Shown piece after piece: positions 25,938 to 38,903 of a stretch of DNA of 64,000 bases. Every line of letters starts with the position of its first letter. Position 1 is the first letter of the stretch. Made by a program: the position numbers and the translations under genes. Below the pieces are notes generated by a model, which was not told the origin of the DNA, did no database searches, and saw only the letters and a program-made list of their open reading frames with translations. This stretch comes from Polyodon spathula (lineage: Eukaryota > Chordata > Actinopteri > Acipenseriformes > Polyodontidae). The DNA lies in contig NC_054559.1 of NCBI RefSeq assembly GCF_017654505.1, forward strand, positions 19,692,292-19,756,291. The letters are read 5' to 3'.

Positions 25938-28093
25938 ACGCTTTTTTCCCCTTTCATTTGGGCTGGGGGCCAAGCGTGCCATCAGTGGTAATGTCATCTT
26001 CTTAATGCCAGCATCGCCACCAGCTGCCTGGCTTGGCAAAGCTCCGAAGGGCAAACAGACAGCTGCTTGTCTCTCAGAGGACTGTGTGTGTGACACAGAG
26101 AAGCTGAGCGAGAGGGTGAGGGAGGCAGGGAGGCAGGCAGAGCCGTGCCACGCAGCCAGTTCCTACACAATGGAGCTACACATTCACAGGGTGCTGACTG
26201 GCAATGCCCCTGGGGCTGAACCAGGTGTACCTATACTGAGAGAACAGGCTTCCACATTCATAGGAACTATACATTAACCCAGTTAGGCTTTTCATTGTAG
26301 CAAACTGTGAAACAAAGTAAAAAAAAAAAAATAATAATAATAAAAAAAATAATAATAACAATAATGTGTGTAAAATACTGCCAAATGGCATTTATTCATA
26401 AGTGGCTGCTACTAATAAAAAAAAATAAATGATAGCACTCAAAATAATGTATCCTGACATCTGGTTTCCCAAGGTAACAGCTTGTACCATTTCTATACAG
26501 CATAATGCAATGTTTCAAGTCTGCAATGTAAAACTCAGATCTATACTGTACAGTGTGACTCTCTTGATTTGGAGGGTAAGGCTGGTCGTTCAGTAGTTTT
26601 TGGTACTAGAAAGTCAAAGTGCAAAAACACATGTTTTTTGTTTGGTTTCTTCTAGCTCTTTAAGAGCCCTGTTTCTCAAAGACCAAATCCACCAACACCA
26701 GTCCTGCCCTCTTCCCATGCTAGACCAGAACCCTCTGAGCTTCTTAACTCTCTGTGTGACAGGTGCGAGGCAAGACCCCAGGATATCTCTCAATATACCC
26801 TTGCCTCCCAACCCCAGCCCGCCTCCTACTTGACTGAACTATTTAATCAAAGCAGGCACACTGCCAGCCTGGCATCAGCGTGGTCCATTAGACAACAAGT
26901 CTTCTGCCAAATTTGTGCGGGAATGAGTATATCTTGTTGAGCCAGTGACAGGTGCTGCTCAGACAAATTCCCTCTCATCTTTTATTCATGAGAAACTGAA
27001 CAGAGATGAAAGATTGTTCTCCTCTCTCCTTCCCCTGCTATGAAATTCAAATTGAATCGTGCTTTATTTGTATGCCTGTGAAAACAGTATTGTTTAGGCC
27101 TGTGAGAATATTTCAGGTTGGAGACCGAGAGAAATCCATTATAAGTTATATATTAAAATAAGCATGGTAAATGTGGTAAACGCATGTTAATGGTAAAACA
27201 CAGCTCAATGCCTGTTTAATATAAGCTTAGGAGAATCAAGGGAAGCGCCTAGGCAAATTTACCACGGCAAACATTTGGTCTTAACAGAGCTTGAAATAAA
27301 ATAGTCTTATTACAATTTTAGAAGTTCTAAAAAGCCTCTAATTCACAGTAAACAATAGTCAGTTTACCCTGCTTCGTTTCGGTCTTCAGCTCCATCTCTC
27401 TCCGTTGTGGCTTCCTTCCCCTTCCCATTCTTAATTTCAGTTTAAACCTGCTGTCCAGGTAGCCTACATATCCCACTCCTCCCACCATACGCACGTTTCC
27501 ACTACTACAAGAAATGCACAGGGCATCATGGGATCAGGGGATCTCTAAATTCACAATGCCGGCTGCAAACCTCTGAGCTCCCTGTAGCTCAGTTATTATG
27601 CACGGGCCCGTACAGTTTCTGTCTTGAGCATCCATGTAGCTGCACCTACAACCCTGTTAAATCAATGTGAAATGTGACCGGGGAATTGAACTCCCTACAG
27701 CTGGTCAATGTTTCTTTCCAGTTTTTGTGATGGGGAGGTGGGCGTCACACGGTGCATTTTTCTGCCTCTACCCCTGCGGTTGCTCATCCTCTGAAATGTA
27801 ATTTTGATTGGGCTTTTCCGCTGAAACAAGTGAAAAGCCGCTGGATGTGAAATCCACTCAGAAACAGGGCTTCAAATAGCTGATGGCAAAAACTGAGCCC
27901 TGGATAATCGGAGCCAGTACGATAAATGTCCTGAATCCCCATCGGATAATTCCAGGAATGCTCCAGGCAGACGACTGAACTGACCTGACCTCCGACAGCA
28001 CAGCAAATCCGGTTTACTAACGGCAACAAGACTGAACTAATCTGTCAGTTCAACACAGAAAAAAATGAAGAGCACGCTCCACATATGCAATAG

Positions 28094-28641
28094 CAGGGCG
28101 TCCCAACCCTGGTCCTGGGGAGCCCCTGTGTCTGCTGGTTTTCATTCCAACTGGACTCTCAATTACTTATCCCTTAACTGAACTCATATTTTGCCCCTCC
28201 TTTTCTGCTACTAAACTCCTGGTCCACTCTTTTATCTTCACCTGCCTCGATTACTATAACTCTGTCCTCCTTGGCCTCCCCTCCTACTCTTTTACACCAT
28301 TACAGCAAATTCAAAATAGGAACAGACTCCCACTTAACATAAAACAGTCACCCACACTACATAGTTTCCGCTCCCTCAAAACGCATCTCTTCTCCCTAGC
28401 CCATCCTACTGATACTCCTGGCCCCTCCTCTGGCCCTGTTTTCACACTAGCAACTAATCGGCATCTCTCCACCTTAGCCCAATAACTTGCATTCATTTTT
28501 CACCCATTATTCTTGATTGTACCACTTTGTTGGTTAAAAGCGCTATAAAAATGTAAATCAATAAATAAATAATTGAGCGCTGCTTGGGTATGAAAGCCAG
28601 CAGACACATGGCTTCCCCAGCACCAAGCCTGGGAAGCACTG
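28094..28641. mobile_element. hAT-like palindromic DNA element, interrupted by an L2 fragment
   Basis: The left terminus CAGGGCGTCCCAACCCTGGT (from 28094) and the reverse complement of the right terminus, CAGTGCTTCCCAGGCTTGGT, are clear inverted repeats. Similarity continues for about 75 bp, to CTCAATT on each arm. The 6-bp sequence CAATAG flanks both ends directly (28088-28093 and 28642-28647) and looks like a target-site duplication. The terminal CAG(T/G)G resembles hAT-type ends, although hAT duplications are normally 8 bp. No transposase is present. Confidence 0.75.
28190..28572 (+). mobile_element. L2-like LINE 3' fragment
   Basis: Translation gives the L2-type reverse transcriptase C-terminal signature LVHSFIFTCLDYYNSVLLGL. 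A short deletion follows, and then the terminal segment HSFRSLKTHLFSLAHP ending in a stop. The 3' end reads GCGCTATAAAAATGTAAATC and then short TAAA-type repeats, the usual L2 tail. It is 5'-truncated and non-functional, and it lies within the palindromic element at 28094-28641. Confidence 0.8.
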
Positions 28642-28802
28642 CAATAGGTGCTCATTGACTGATTGAGATTTCATTCCCAGTGCATTATCCTGTCCAGAAT
28701 ATGTTCAAACATCTCTTACTATCTTACAGAGGTCGTGCAACAACAGCGAATAATAATGCTGTAAACTTATGTAGTTTATACAAACGTAAGAGTTTAATTA
28801 TT

Positions 28803-28848
<46 letters not shown>
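28803..28848. repeat. (TAA)n microsatellite
   Basis: About 15 TAA units. Confidence 0.95.
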
Positions 28849-28849
<1 letters not shown>

Positions 28850-30084
28850 AAAGCCATTTCCAAACTTTCTTTGAGAGCTCTCTCTCTCTCTCTCTTTATT
28901 ATTAATGGAAGGGTGTCTGGTTTCCAGTTAAGGCTGTGTGTAAACAGTAAAGCCCTGCACGACAGCGAGAGAGCACCCTGTCAGTCACAAGAACATTATG
29001 AAAGCATTCCCATGCTCCCTGATCCTTGTGGTGGGGGCATGCTTTTATCGTCTCTGTTATTTTCTTAATTTTCCTTACATTTTTCCAATTTATAACCTAC
29101 TGGGGAAAAAGCTAATAAAACCATAACAAACCACACATATACACAGTCAGCAAAATACTAGAACCGCAAGCTGGCAGAAGACAAAGGAATCCAAGCAGAG
29201 TTCAGACTCCCCTAGGGACACTGATAGCAGCTCAAGCTTTGGAAGAGATGAGTGGCTGGAACTCTGCACTTTTAAAAATAACAGCAAGCTTCTGCTTTGA
29301 AGACCAGGGCAGTGAATCTGGCAACACCTCTTCAAAGAAAAGACTGGAATAAACCCTATCAGTGTTCCACAGAAAATCCTTGCTCACTGCTATTTATTGA
29401 ACTACATTGGCTTTAACCATGTTAAAATTGTCTTCATGTTGGATTTCAGCCCAGCAATGACCTAAGACTTTTGGATGTCTGATCTCCAAGTCCGGGGTGT
29501 CTCAGCGTAACTCAGTAGTTACTGGAACCGTGATTAAAACTAAATTAACCTGTACAGGTCCGGTAGAGAAAACATTTAGGTATATTCCTTCAGTGTAGTG
29601 TTTTGTTCTGGTATTTAAAATTAAACTCCAAACTTCAAAAGTAAAATGTTTTCCTTAGTTGTATTCTGGTTTTATGAATTGGGTGTTTAAGGATTTGCAT
29701 TAGTGTGTGTGTTCCCCACTATGTCCAATACTGAGTAAATTCAGTTTGGTTTATGCTGAGGGGGGGGTCAAGGTATTTGGGAATAGGTTCAGTCACCTGT
29801 TCATCTCTCTCTCCTCCCCTTCCCCCACTCCAAACTCTTATCCCTTGATACCCAGATGCCCAGCCAAACCTCATTAAGGATCGGTATGGTTCAAGCTTTG
29901 AATGTTAAGGCTTTGGCTTCGTGCTCCATTACTAACTGCGCTCAGTAACCTCAATTGAAGCTCCAGATGAGCCTGGCATCAGAATTTAATTAAAGTGACT
30001 GGAGATGAAGCCTTTGTCTGTGTGATTAAATGTCGGTTTTAAAAGGAGAAGACACCACCAGCAGCAGTGCCAGTTCAAGCCTGC

Positions 30085-30090
<6 letters not shown>

Positions 30091-30154
<64 letters not shown>
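30091..30154. repeat. (GT)n microsatellite
   Basis: About 32 GT units. The complement on the nfic strand is (CA)n, a possible hnRNP L binding tract. Confidence 0.95.
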
Positions 30155-30155
<1 letters not shown>

Positions 30156-30408
30156 CTCTGTGTGTGTGTGCCTCTGCTATGGCAGATGTCAGCTTGCCCC
30201 AACCGGAAGAGCCCAGCTGACCAGGGTCTCTCTGTTTCATTGTTTTACTTCCCCAGGGAGGTCGTCCAGGACGAGACGATAAATGGAAGTTTCCCGGTTC
30301 TGAACTTGAGAGTCTCCCTGCTCAGTGACTGACTGTAATGTACAGTACAGGAAATGAACACAGGAAATCTGTGTGTGCGCATATGTGTGTGTGTGTGTGA
30401 GAGAAGAG

Positions 30409-30411
<3 letters not shown>

Positions 30412-30490
<79 letters not shown>
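30412..30490. repeat. (GA)n microsatellite
   Basis: About 38 GA units on the + strand. The orientation is opposite to most of the other CT arrays in this intron. Confidence 0.97.
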
Positions 30491-30492
<2 letters not shown>

Positions 30493-32141
30493 CAGCCTTT
30501 AAAACTGCCAAAAGAAATGTAAACATCAGAGGATTCTTAAAGAGACAGACCTCCTTTTTCTGCAGCTTGATTGAGCTAGACAGGCAAAGGAGAGCACTTA
30601 AAGACTGCAATTGGTCCTTGGCCTCTATAAATAGCAAGGGGTTTAGCAAAATCCCACCCCTGCCACCACAAAAGGCGGCCCTCTCTTTCGGAGGCTATGG
30701 CCAATGAGGTCATCACCTTAGATTGTTCCCAGCAGCAGGGTCCTGTCAAACCCACCGGGCTGAAATCAAAAGAAGAACCAGCCAGGATTACATAGCTTGT
30801 ACTGGGGTCACTGGTCCCCTTCCAGTAAAAACTGGTTTCCCTTTTAAATGCAGATTAGCACTGTAAGATTACAGGTTCCGATTGTTGATTTATTGGGAAG
30901 GCCTCTCTCCTAATTTAAAAGGGAAATTCCAGTCAGGCACACTGCATTCTCACAAAATAATGCTGTTCTTTTTTCCTATTTCTTCCCAAGGGTTATCTGC
31001 TTGCCAGCTGCCCACAGGCACCAATGTGACATTACCAGGGGTGCAGATCAGATTGTTCTGTCGTGTCATCTTCCATTATCTTACAAGGATGTGCTATATC
31101 TCTGCAACAGTGTAAGGAAATCTCTTATAGACAACTGACTGCACTGAACTGAACCCTTTAGTGCATGGCAACCTCACATGGGGGAAGGATTAAGATATAT
31201 GGAGACATATGGAGGATGCAAATGCATGACAGCTTCATATGGGGGGTAATTAAAAATATATTTTTTATGTGTCCAAAACTAGTTTTAATCAGCTATTTTC
31301 AATATTTAAGAGTTAATAGCATGATTCCTTTGGGAAAAAAAAAATATCTGTGTGTCTATTTTAGACAATGCTTTTACATTCATTTTCAAAGGTTTAAACA
31401 TCTATTAAGAAGAGATTTACAGATGTACTTAGTTTGCTAAATTTGTCTAGACAATCCTAACAGAACGTAAAGGCATTGAGATTTTAGTGAAACTCGTGGG
31501 AAAAGTGCATTGATCGCCATGGTAAACATTTACAAAGGGGAAATAAGCCATAAGCAAAGCACAACAACAACACTGGGAAAGCCTTCTTCGCTAAGTGGAG
31601 CGGCGACCGGGATGTTTATGTTTTCGAGTGCTATCAAGGACGCCTGACTCATTTCTGGAAAACTTCTTTCTAAAACGGCTCAGCACATCAGCGACTGCCA
31701 GAGCTGTGGGGAATGCAGACGCAATGCTTCATAGTGTATGTGACAGGCCCTCAGAGCCTCAGACACAAGTCCAGCTCTGGCCTGGCTTCAGCACAGCCGG
31801 CCTGGGCCTCAGGTACAGTACAGTAAGCCCTCACCGCTAAGCTGTAAAAGGACAAGCGCCTACAAGATGGGATGAAATATTTATTATAGAAGTTGTTTCA
31901 CCTTTAATAGAACCACGATAGGGCATAGCTAAGAAATTAACCTGTCTTTTGCCACTTTCTTATTTCTCCCTTGTGCATAAAATCCTATAAGTAGGCCCGC
32001 TTTTGCAAGATGGCAAATTCTTAAGGAATTTTTTTCAAACTTTAAATACATTTTATTCCTCTTTAAAAACAACTTCTATCTCCATTGTGCTGTTTAGCAC
32101 TGTCAGACTAAAAGATGATATTGTTTAAATATAACCTAGGG

Positions 32142-32142
<1 letters not shown>

Positions 32143-32211
<69 letters not shown>
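32143..32211. repeat. (CT)n microsatellite
   Basis: About 34 CT units. Confidence 0.97.
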
Positions 32212-32213
<2 letters not shown>

Positions 32214-32689
32214 TCCCAGCACAAGAATAGTTAACTAGCAGCCCAGACTTCAGCTCATCTCAATGCCATCAGGCTGTAACCAGAAGACAAAGGCTAGACT
32301 GCAAACACAGGTTTCACTGGAGCACAAATAAAACCGCCAAGCGCTTTAATGAGCTTTTTAAAAGGATTACCTAGCGATGTAGGACCAGAGAGCAGTTTTG
32401 TGTGGTTACTGGTTTTTGGGCAGGGAATGATAACAGGGTTTAACGGGATGACGCATGTCACTTTATTTAGGCACCTTTGATTTTGGTATTGTAGAATATT
32501 CACGTTTTGACTTGTCACATTTGAGTTAATGTGAGTTAATTTGTTTTATTTTAACACTTTTAGAAAACACGTTTATTTTGGCACGTTACTTTCGTTGTAG
32601 ATTTGCACAGATCGCACTGGCACGTTTATGCTCTCCTGTTCTCAGCCGCCATAGGTCCTAACTGAATAATTTGAAGAAGCTGAGCACTT

Positions 32690-33290
32690 GGTATAAAAGT
32701 TCCTGATTTCATCTGTTCGAGAGATTGTTTTTGGTCCAGTGCGACATGAACCCGGGTTTGTCTGGAGTAGAGGCTGGACACACAGCCAGCAGGAGCAGAG
32801 AAGGACTTGGCCTTGTTTGTGTTCGGCAGTGGGTTGGGGAGAAAAATGAAAGAAACAGCGGCCGACATGTAGAGCGAGGCTCCCGCTGTGCTTCCTGTCT
32901 CCCTCCGTGCATGTGTATATGTTTGTAACTGTTTTAGAAATTTGTATTTTAAAGACATTGGGGTTTTGGAGGAGTGCTGGAGACGGGGAGTTTTTAAAGT
33001 ATTGGTTTTATTGTTGTTTTTATTAAGCCACGTCTCTGTGATTCTCGAGCAGCACTGCACTTTGTATTGTATTATAATTAACATGCATTGTTTTTATTGA
33101 ACAGAGCAAACCCCATGCCATGACTCTGTATTCTAGACTTATCCTGTTTGTTAAATACAGTTAACCACCTGTATTTAATAAAACAATGTTCGTTGCCATG
33201 CATATTGTTGTGGTCTCAGTTTATTTCCCTCTGGTATTCTGCCTGACTGATCCCACCCCGATCGAAAAGATCGAGTGCCCCTCCAGGGTG
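32690..33290 (+). other. TATA-to-AATAAA module (possible solo LTR)
   Basis: A TATAAAAG box lies at about 32691. About 490 bp downstream is the hairpin AAATACAG/CTGTATTT followed at once by AATAAAA, and then a GT/T-rich stretch typical of a polyadenylation region. The arrangement resembles an LTR U3-R-U5 or a small Pol II unit. I could not define TG...CA ends or a target-site duplication, and no retroviral gene is present, so the call is tentative. Confidence 0.25.
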
Positions 33291-33391
33291 CTACAAAGGC
33301 ATTACAGAAAACCTTGAAAAAATATTATTGTGATAACATGCTAATGGATCAGTAACCTGGAGAAATCAACACAGTGATCGCCACAGTGGAT

Positions 33392-33975
33392 GTGGACTGC
33401 AGAGTAAAAAATGGCCAACAAGATGCTGGGCTATATTGTGAAACGCGTTGAATTTAAATCAAGGGAAGTAATGTTAAAACTGTACAATGCATTCGCAAGA
33501 TCTCATCTAGAATACTGTGTTCAGTTCTGGTCGCCTCGCTACAAAAAGGATATTGCTGCTCTAGAAAGAGTGCAAAGAAGAGCGACCAGAATTATTCCGA
33601 AGTTTAAAAGGCATGTCATATGCAGACAAGCTAAAAGAATCTGTTCAGTCTTGAACAAAGAAGACTACACGGCGACCTGATTCAAGTATTCAAAATTCTA
33701 AAAGGTGTTGACAATGTCGACCCAAGGGACTTTTTCGACTTGAAAAAAGAAACAAGGACCAGGTGTCACAAACGGAGATTAGACAAAGGGGCATTCAGAA
33801 CAGAGAATTGTGAGGGTCTGGAACCAACTTCACAGTAGTGTTGTTGAAGCTGACACCCTGGGATCCTTCAAGAAGCTGCTTGATGAGATTCTGGGATCAA
33901 CAAGCTACTAACAACCAAACGAGCAAGATGGGCCGAATGGCTTCCTCTCGTTTGTAAACTTTCTTATGTTCTTAA
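33392..33975 (+). mobile_element. CR1-like LINE 3' fragment
   Basis: A frame at 33411-33680 includes HLEYCVQFWSPRYKKDIAAL and ERVQRRATRIIPKFKR, the C-terminal signature of CR1/L2-group reverse transcriptases. The reading then shifts frame. Recognisable 3' sequence continues through GGGATCCTTCAAGAAGCTGC and GATGGGCCGAATGGCTTCCT to a TTCTTATGTTCTT end, a CR1-type terminal microsatellite. It is 5'-truncated, frameshifted and apparently carries an internal deletion near 33800, so it is inactive. Confidence 0.85.
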
Positions 33976-35396
33976 AAGTCATGGTTATTCCAGTGCATGC
34001 GGCCAAAGATGCTGTACTTACAAAGAAAAAGTTTTTTTTTCTGCAATAAGAATCATTCTCCAATAATTTTAACCAGCACCATTCGTTATTCAGAGCGAGA
34101 TAAGAAATTATCTCTCGTTAACAGTATTTGAGAAAATTATTCGGAACTTTTTGTGTTTGTACAAGAACAGTCTTGAAAAAAGATTAAGAAGAACAGTTTA
34201 ATTTCAAATTGAGGCGATCAATATCTAAAGTTATGCATGCCTGGAGATAAAAAAAAAATGCATATTGTGTTATTTGTTTAGTGGATTTTGCATTTATCTT
34301 TTGCCTACGATGCAAAACATGCAGTAAGTACAGCCAGCTCTGGAAACTAGGCAAACACACTTGCCTATTACTAAATAAATCATATACTGCCTTGTAAAAT
34401 ATAATCCATCCACTACTCAACCCTAAATAGAGCTAAATTTAGAAACACTGCAAGAAACTTAATAAATTAAATTACAGGTATTTCAACAAGAAGTCTTTTT
34501 TAAAGAAGCTAAAAAAAAAGAGGGGGAACAGCTCAAAACTTTTTAGTATTTCAGATTGTGAAACAGAATTCATTAGTTTGACTAAATATTGTATGTGTGC
34601 TATCAAGGTAGGTATACATCTACATAGCAGGTATCTAATTCAACTACATTTGAATATTACTAATTGATTACTGGGCTTAAACATTATCTGTTAAAGCGAA
34701 GAAAAAATAATTTAAACAGGGGTCAGTAATACTGTCCCGGGATCCATCCTGGAGATGTGAGTGAAGGGGGTGACTGTAGGGAGTTCCCACTCCCCTGCTC
34801 CTCTCCAGGGGCTGCTCATTGTCAGCAGCCCCCCTCCACCAACGGTACTGCTGCTCAAGTAATCTGTGTTAGCATGGAGTCTCCTCTGCAGCTCTGGGTA
34901 GCTGTCAGTGGAGTGTTTGTAACTGTGACCGAAATTAGACAGTAACCCCGTCTGTTTATCCCACGGGGGTTGCCATTGAAATAATAGACTCATCAGGCTG
35001 AAAAGAAGCCACAGTGCGGGTCTCCCTCACGCCACACAATCACACTCCTGTTCCAAGGGGCCGTGCTAAACGGATGTGGTGACTTCGCAGTGCTGCAGGC
35101 TGGTGGTGGCTGGGAGAAGCTTGCAGCGTCGTCTCCAGCACTGCACAGCACTCTTACAGACAGAGAACAGCTGCAGTACAGTACAGGCACTTTCCTGGCA
35201 TCACTCAGATAATATTACAGCGATCCCAGGAAAGGGTACCTCAGTGATGACAAACTGATGGCAAGCCCTGGGTTTCTGTGGGTGACGGACATATCCTTTG
35301 ACAAAGATCATCAAAATGTCTTGGGCTTGACTTGTATTGATGAACTCTGGAATGGCCAATCTACACATAGGGTCGTCCTATAGAAAATTATGTACA

Positions 35397-35440
<44 letters not shown>
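35397..35440. repeat. (ATT)n microsatellite
   Basis: About 13 ATT units, followed by a short inverted TAATAATAA. Confidence 0.95.
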
Positions 35441-35441
<1 letters not shown>

Positions 35442-37937
35442 AATAATGCGTTTTGTTGCTGAAAACAACTTTTTTTTTCACCTGCGGTTTTGTCTGGAAG
35501 AAATGTTATTTTCAAACTGCGCTGGACTGCCATAAACAAGCTCATTACTGATACCTCCAACCGGGTTATGCTTTTTGCAAGAAAAATGCCAATATCAGAG
35601 ATCAAACGTCTTTGCAACACTGAAATCACTGAGGATCCTGCACACCATGCCAAGCTGTTTCGGTTGATTTCTTGATTTGAAAAACTAAAACTGTGCCTGC
35701 AGGTTCGGGAAGCTGGCTAAGACATTGGTTCTCGCTTCTGGTTCCAACACTAAAGCCATTTAATACTGAGGTCCAAATGAGTCTCAGTTTAGGAGCAGTA
35801 CAAAAAATTCAAAGTATAACTGGCAGAGTGAAACTGAAGGCAGGAAAAGGCATTAATGGTGCACAAGTACTAAATTAAAAAAAAAAACTGCTATCCTAAA
35901 GCGGTTTGTTCTGTTATTCGGTACTACAGCAGAGGCTAAAGGGATAGCCCTACTGTTAAAGAAACTGAATCCGAGGCCTATAAGTGTAAACCTCTGGAAC
36001 TCAAGAATGGAATGAGTTCCTCACACCACTGAGGGATATGGGAATTGACAGCAGAGTTACAAGATATCTTTCTCTCTCCTAGTTTCTGCAGATCCATGAA
36101 CCACTCCCCCCTCCCCCCTTCCTTCCTCCTGCACTCTCACACTCCCCTACAAAATCTTCTAGCACAGACCGTTTAGCCAGCAGAATCCCTCTGTTCTGCC
36201 TGGCTGGTCACATTGCATTGATCTGCGAGATTGATTACAGTAACACTGCAATGTCTTTGACTTTCACTGGCGACCTTACTGTCTCTCTCTCTCTGCGGAA
36301 AACTCCAGGCTTTACCACCGCTACTGGGACAGGGGGAGGGTGTAGCGGATCAGGGATCATTCTCATTGGCATTATTTTTAACTAACGTCTGTGTTCCCTT
36401 AAATCAATGGAGGGTGAAGGTTGGCATTCCTTATAATCTGTTTTTAGGAACACTGGAAAGGTTGGTATTTCTTTCCTTTAGAATATGTGTTTACCCTCCA
36501 GGCAGACAGCCCCCACCTCTCCTTCTGGTACTGCCTGCATCAGTAGGAGGCTATGAATGTTGTCTGAAGCTCTTGGAAACAAAACGAAAATATTTTGTAA
36601 CTTGGTATAGGTATGGAATAGACTAGTTATCTTAACTACTGTATAAGGCTGTATTTTTTTTCTCATTTAGCACAGTTTTCCAGGAAATGTACCCACTGCC
36701 GTGTAACGTGTAGTCCCCAAGGAAACTGACACACTACCTGTTGCACTGCATTTAGGAACTCAGCAGTAGTTTAAACCACAGACGGTTTCTTTAAAATGTC
36801 TTCAATGGAAAAATTCAACGAGAAAAGGTATTCAATTTATTTATTTGTTTTAATTAAATAACAAAAGAAACGTCAGCCAAGCTGATTAAAAAGGCAATAT
36901 ATAATGGCCATAGCAGTGGAGACTGTGCAATACTGAGCAAAGTAACACTTACAGGGAGCAGGCACACTCTCCTTTTAAGTGACCACTTTAGCAGGTGCAG
37001 TAAAACCAGTCCAGCTGGTTTTAGTTCTCTTGTTTTAATTGAAGGAGTTCATGTTTATCGAACACGAACGAGAGAAGAATGCATTCAAACGTGGATGTTG
37101 CTAATAACACAGAGAGGTTCGTTTAAAGGAAATTTAAATATGCGAGGGATAAAAAAAACAACGATTAACTGTAATGTTTAAGAAAATAAACATCTGGGTA
37201 GACACGCAGACTCTGAAGTTTCAATTGAGTTTGGGTGGTTAAAGTTTTATTAAAATGTTGATGTGTTGGTTGGGTGTGGGGGTTTGTTTAAAAAATAAAT
37301 TCATTAAAACGACGTTGTGACATTAACCTTGGCTCAAATTCCCAATGTATCTATCCCAATGTATCCCAATGAAATCTATCCCTCTGTAGAATATTCAAAT
37401 TAAAAAGGGTTTCACAAATCATTTTCAAACTTCAAGCATTCCTGTAGTTGAGTAATTGGACAGTTTTTTTTATTAGAGTTGAATCAAGGCTTGGGAGGTG
37501 GGTGGGCGGCAAACAAGAAAAATCACACAAAGAAACAAAAAAGGACGAGATCAGAAAGAACTACAAACAGTGCCTGAAAAAAAAAAAAAACACCACGTAC
37601 CGTAGCATCCAGAAAAAAAAAAAAAAGAGATTTCAGCTAGGGCTCTATTTCATTTCACTAAACGTTTCAACTTTAACACAGTGGGGATGCTTGCAATCAG
37701 AAAAGCCTTCACAGTAAGCACCTCCTAAACTTTGTATATGTCAGTGCAACTTCTATCTGCATGATTTCTTTGCATATATGGAGCAAAAAAAAATGAATAT
37801 GAAATATGAAATACATCACTAAAGCTAACACCTATATTTGCCCTGCATGTGTTTGACAACGGTTCCAGTCAAAACTATCCCTTGAACACTTTTATTCGCA
37901 TTTTGGTAAGAATAGGATTCTGTGCCTTTAAGAGTCT

Positions 37938-37962
37938 TGCTCCCCCCCCCCCCCCCCCCCAT
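37938..37962. repeat. Poly(C) tract
   Basis: About 20 consecutive C on the + strand, which gives a G run on the nfic strand. Confidence 0.95.
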
Positions 37963-38860
37963 CCCTCTCTCCCTGTGATTAGTGAAAGTGAAAAGCCCAG
38001 AGCTCCTTATCGGCAGAGGCCAGTATTTACAGCCAAGGGTCTGTAGGCTATTAGTAAGGTCATGTGATTTGGAGGCGGTCTCCTCGACCCAGACGTCTAG
38101 GGGTCAAGGTCGATTGGCAGTGGGAGGGGGAGGGGTGCAAGTGCCACAACACAGTCTCGCTCTCTCTCGTTCTCTCTCTCGCAGAAACCAAAGCATTTGG
38201 GTCAATTTAGCTACAGCTGAGCTTGAACATTTATAACCTCAGTGTAAGAGGAGTCTGCAATTAACAAGTCAGTGTGTGTGTGTGTGTGTGTAGCTGAACT
38301 ATTGAATAAACCTGCAAACCATATTCAAGGATTAACATGATTCTGGGACAGCTGGACATTTTTGGGCTAAATACTTTTTAAAGCAAATCTAAGCAGCAGC
38401 CACGTCATTAATATTTTTGCAGGATAGAAGCATCCTTGTAGTTTCACTTCAGTGACATTAGTGTGCCAGTAATTCAAGCCTACCCCCATTGACTCTAATT
38501 ACACTCAGGCTTCCCTCATTTCAATGCGGTGATAATACGCAGCAAGTGAGAGTAATTCACTGAAAATGTACCCTCGAAGCGAGTGGAGATTTTATAACAT
38601 ATATAACATTTAGGATGAAAAATGTAGCCATGGCCGGCACTTGAAATAGCAAGTTGCCTTTCAAGATAAGAGATATGAGTTACCGAGATCCATTGAGACA
38701 ACTGAGGCCTTTTACTTGAATAGTGCTGAGTCACAGTGCACGGTTTACAATGACATGAGTTGCGCTGCACCCACCTGCAGCACTGCCAGGCTGTTCAATT
38801 GAAAACAGAAGTTTTGAAATGCTTTGTAACAGTGGAGAAATCCTGGCAGCACGTGCTAGG

Positions 38861-38903
38861 CGGGGGGGGGGGGGAGGTGGGGGGAGGCGGGGGGGAGGGG
38901 GGT
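38861..38903. repeat. G-rich tract with quadruplex motif on the + strand
   Basis: Runs of 15, 6, 7 and 6 G are separated by one to three bases (AGGT, AGGC, A), which meets the usual G-quadruplex pattern on the + strand (the nfic template strand). Confidence 0.9.

Noticed and set aside
32626..33084. 152-codon minus-strand open frame
   Set aside because: It has mixed composition without any motif, overlaps the TATA/poly(A) module and competes with three other frames in the same place, so it is probably chance.
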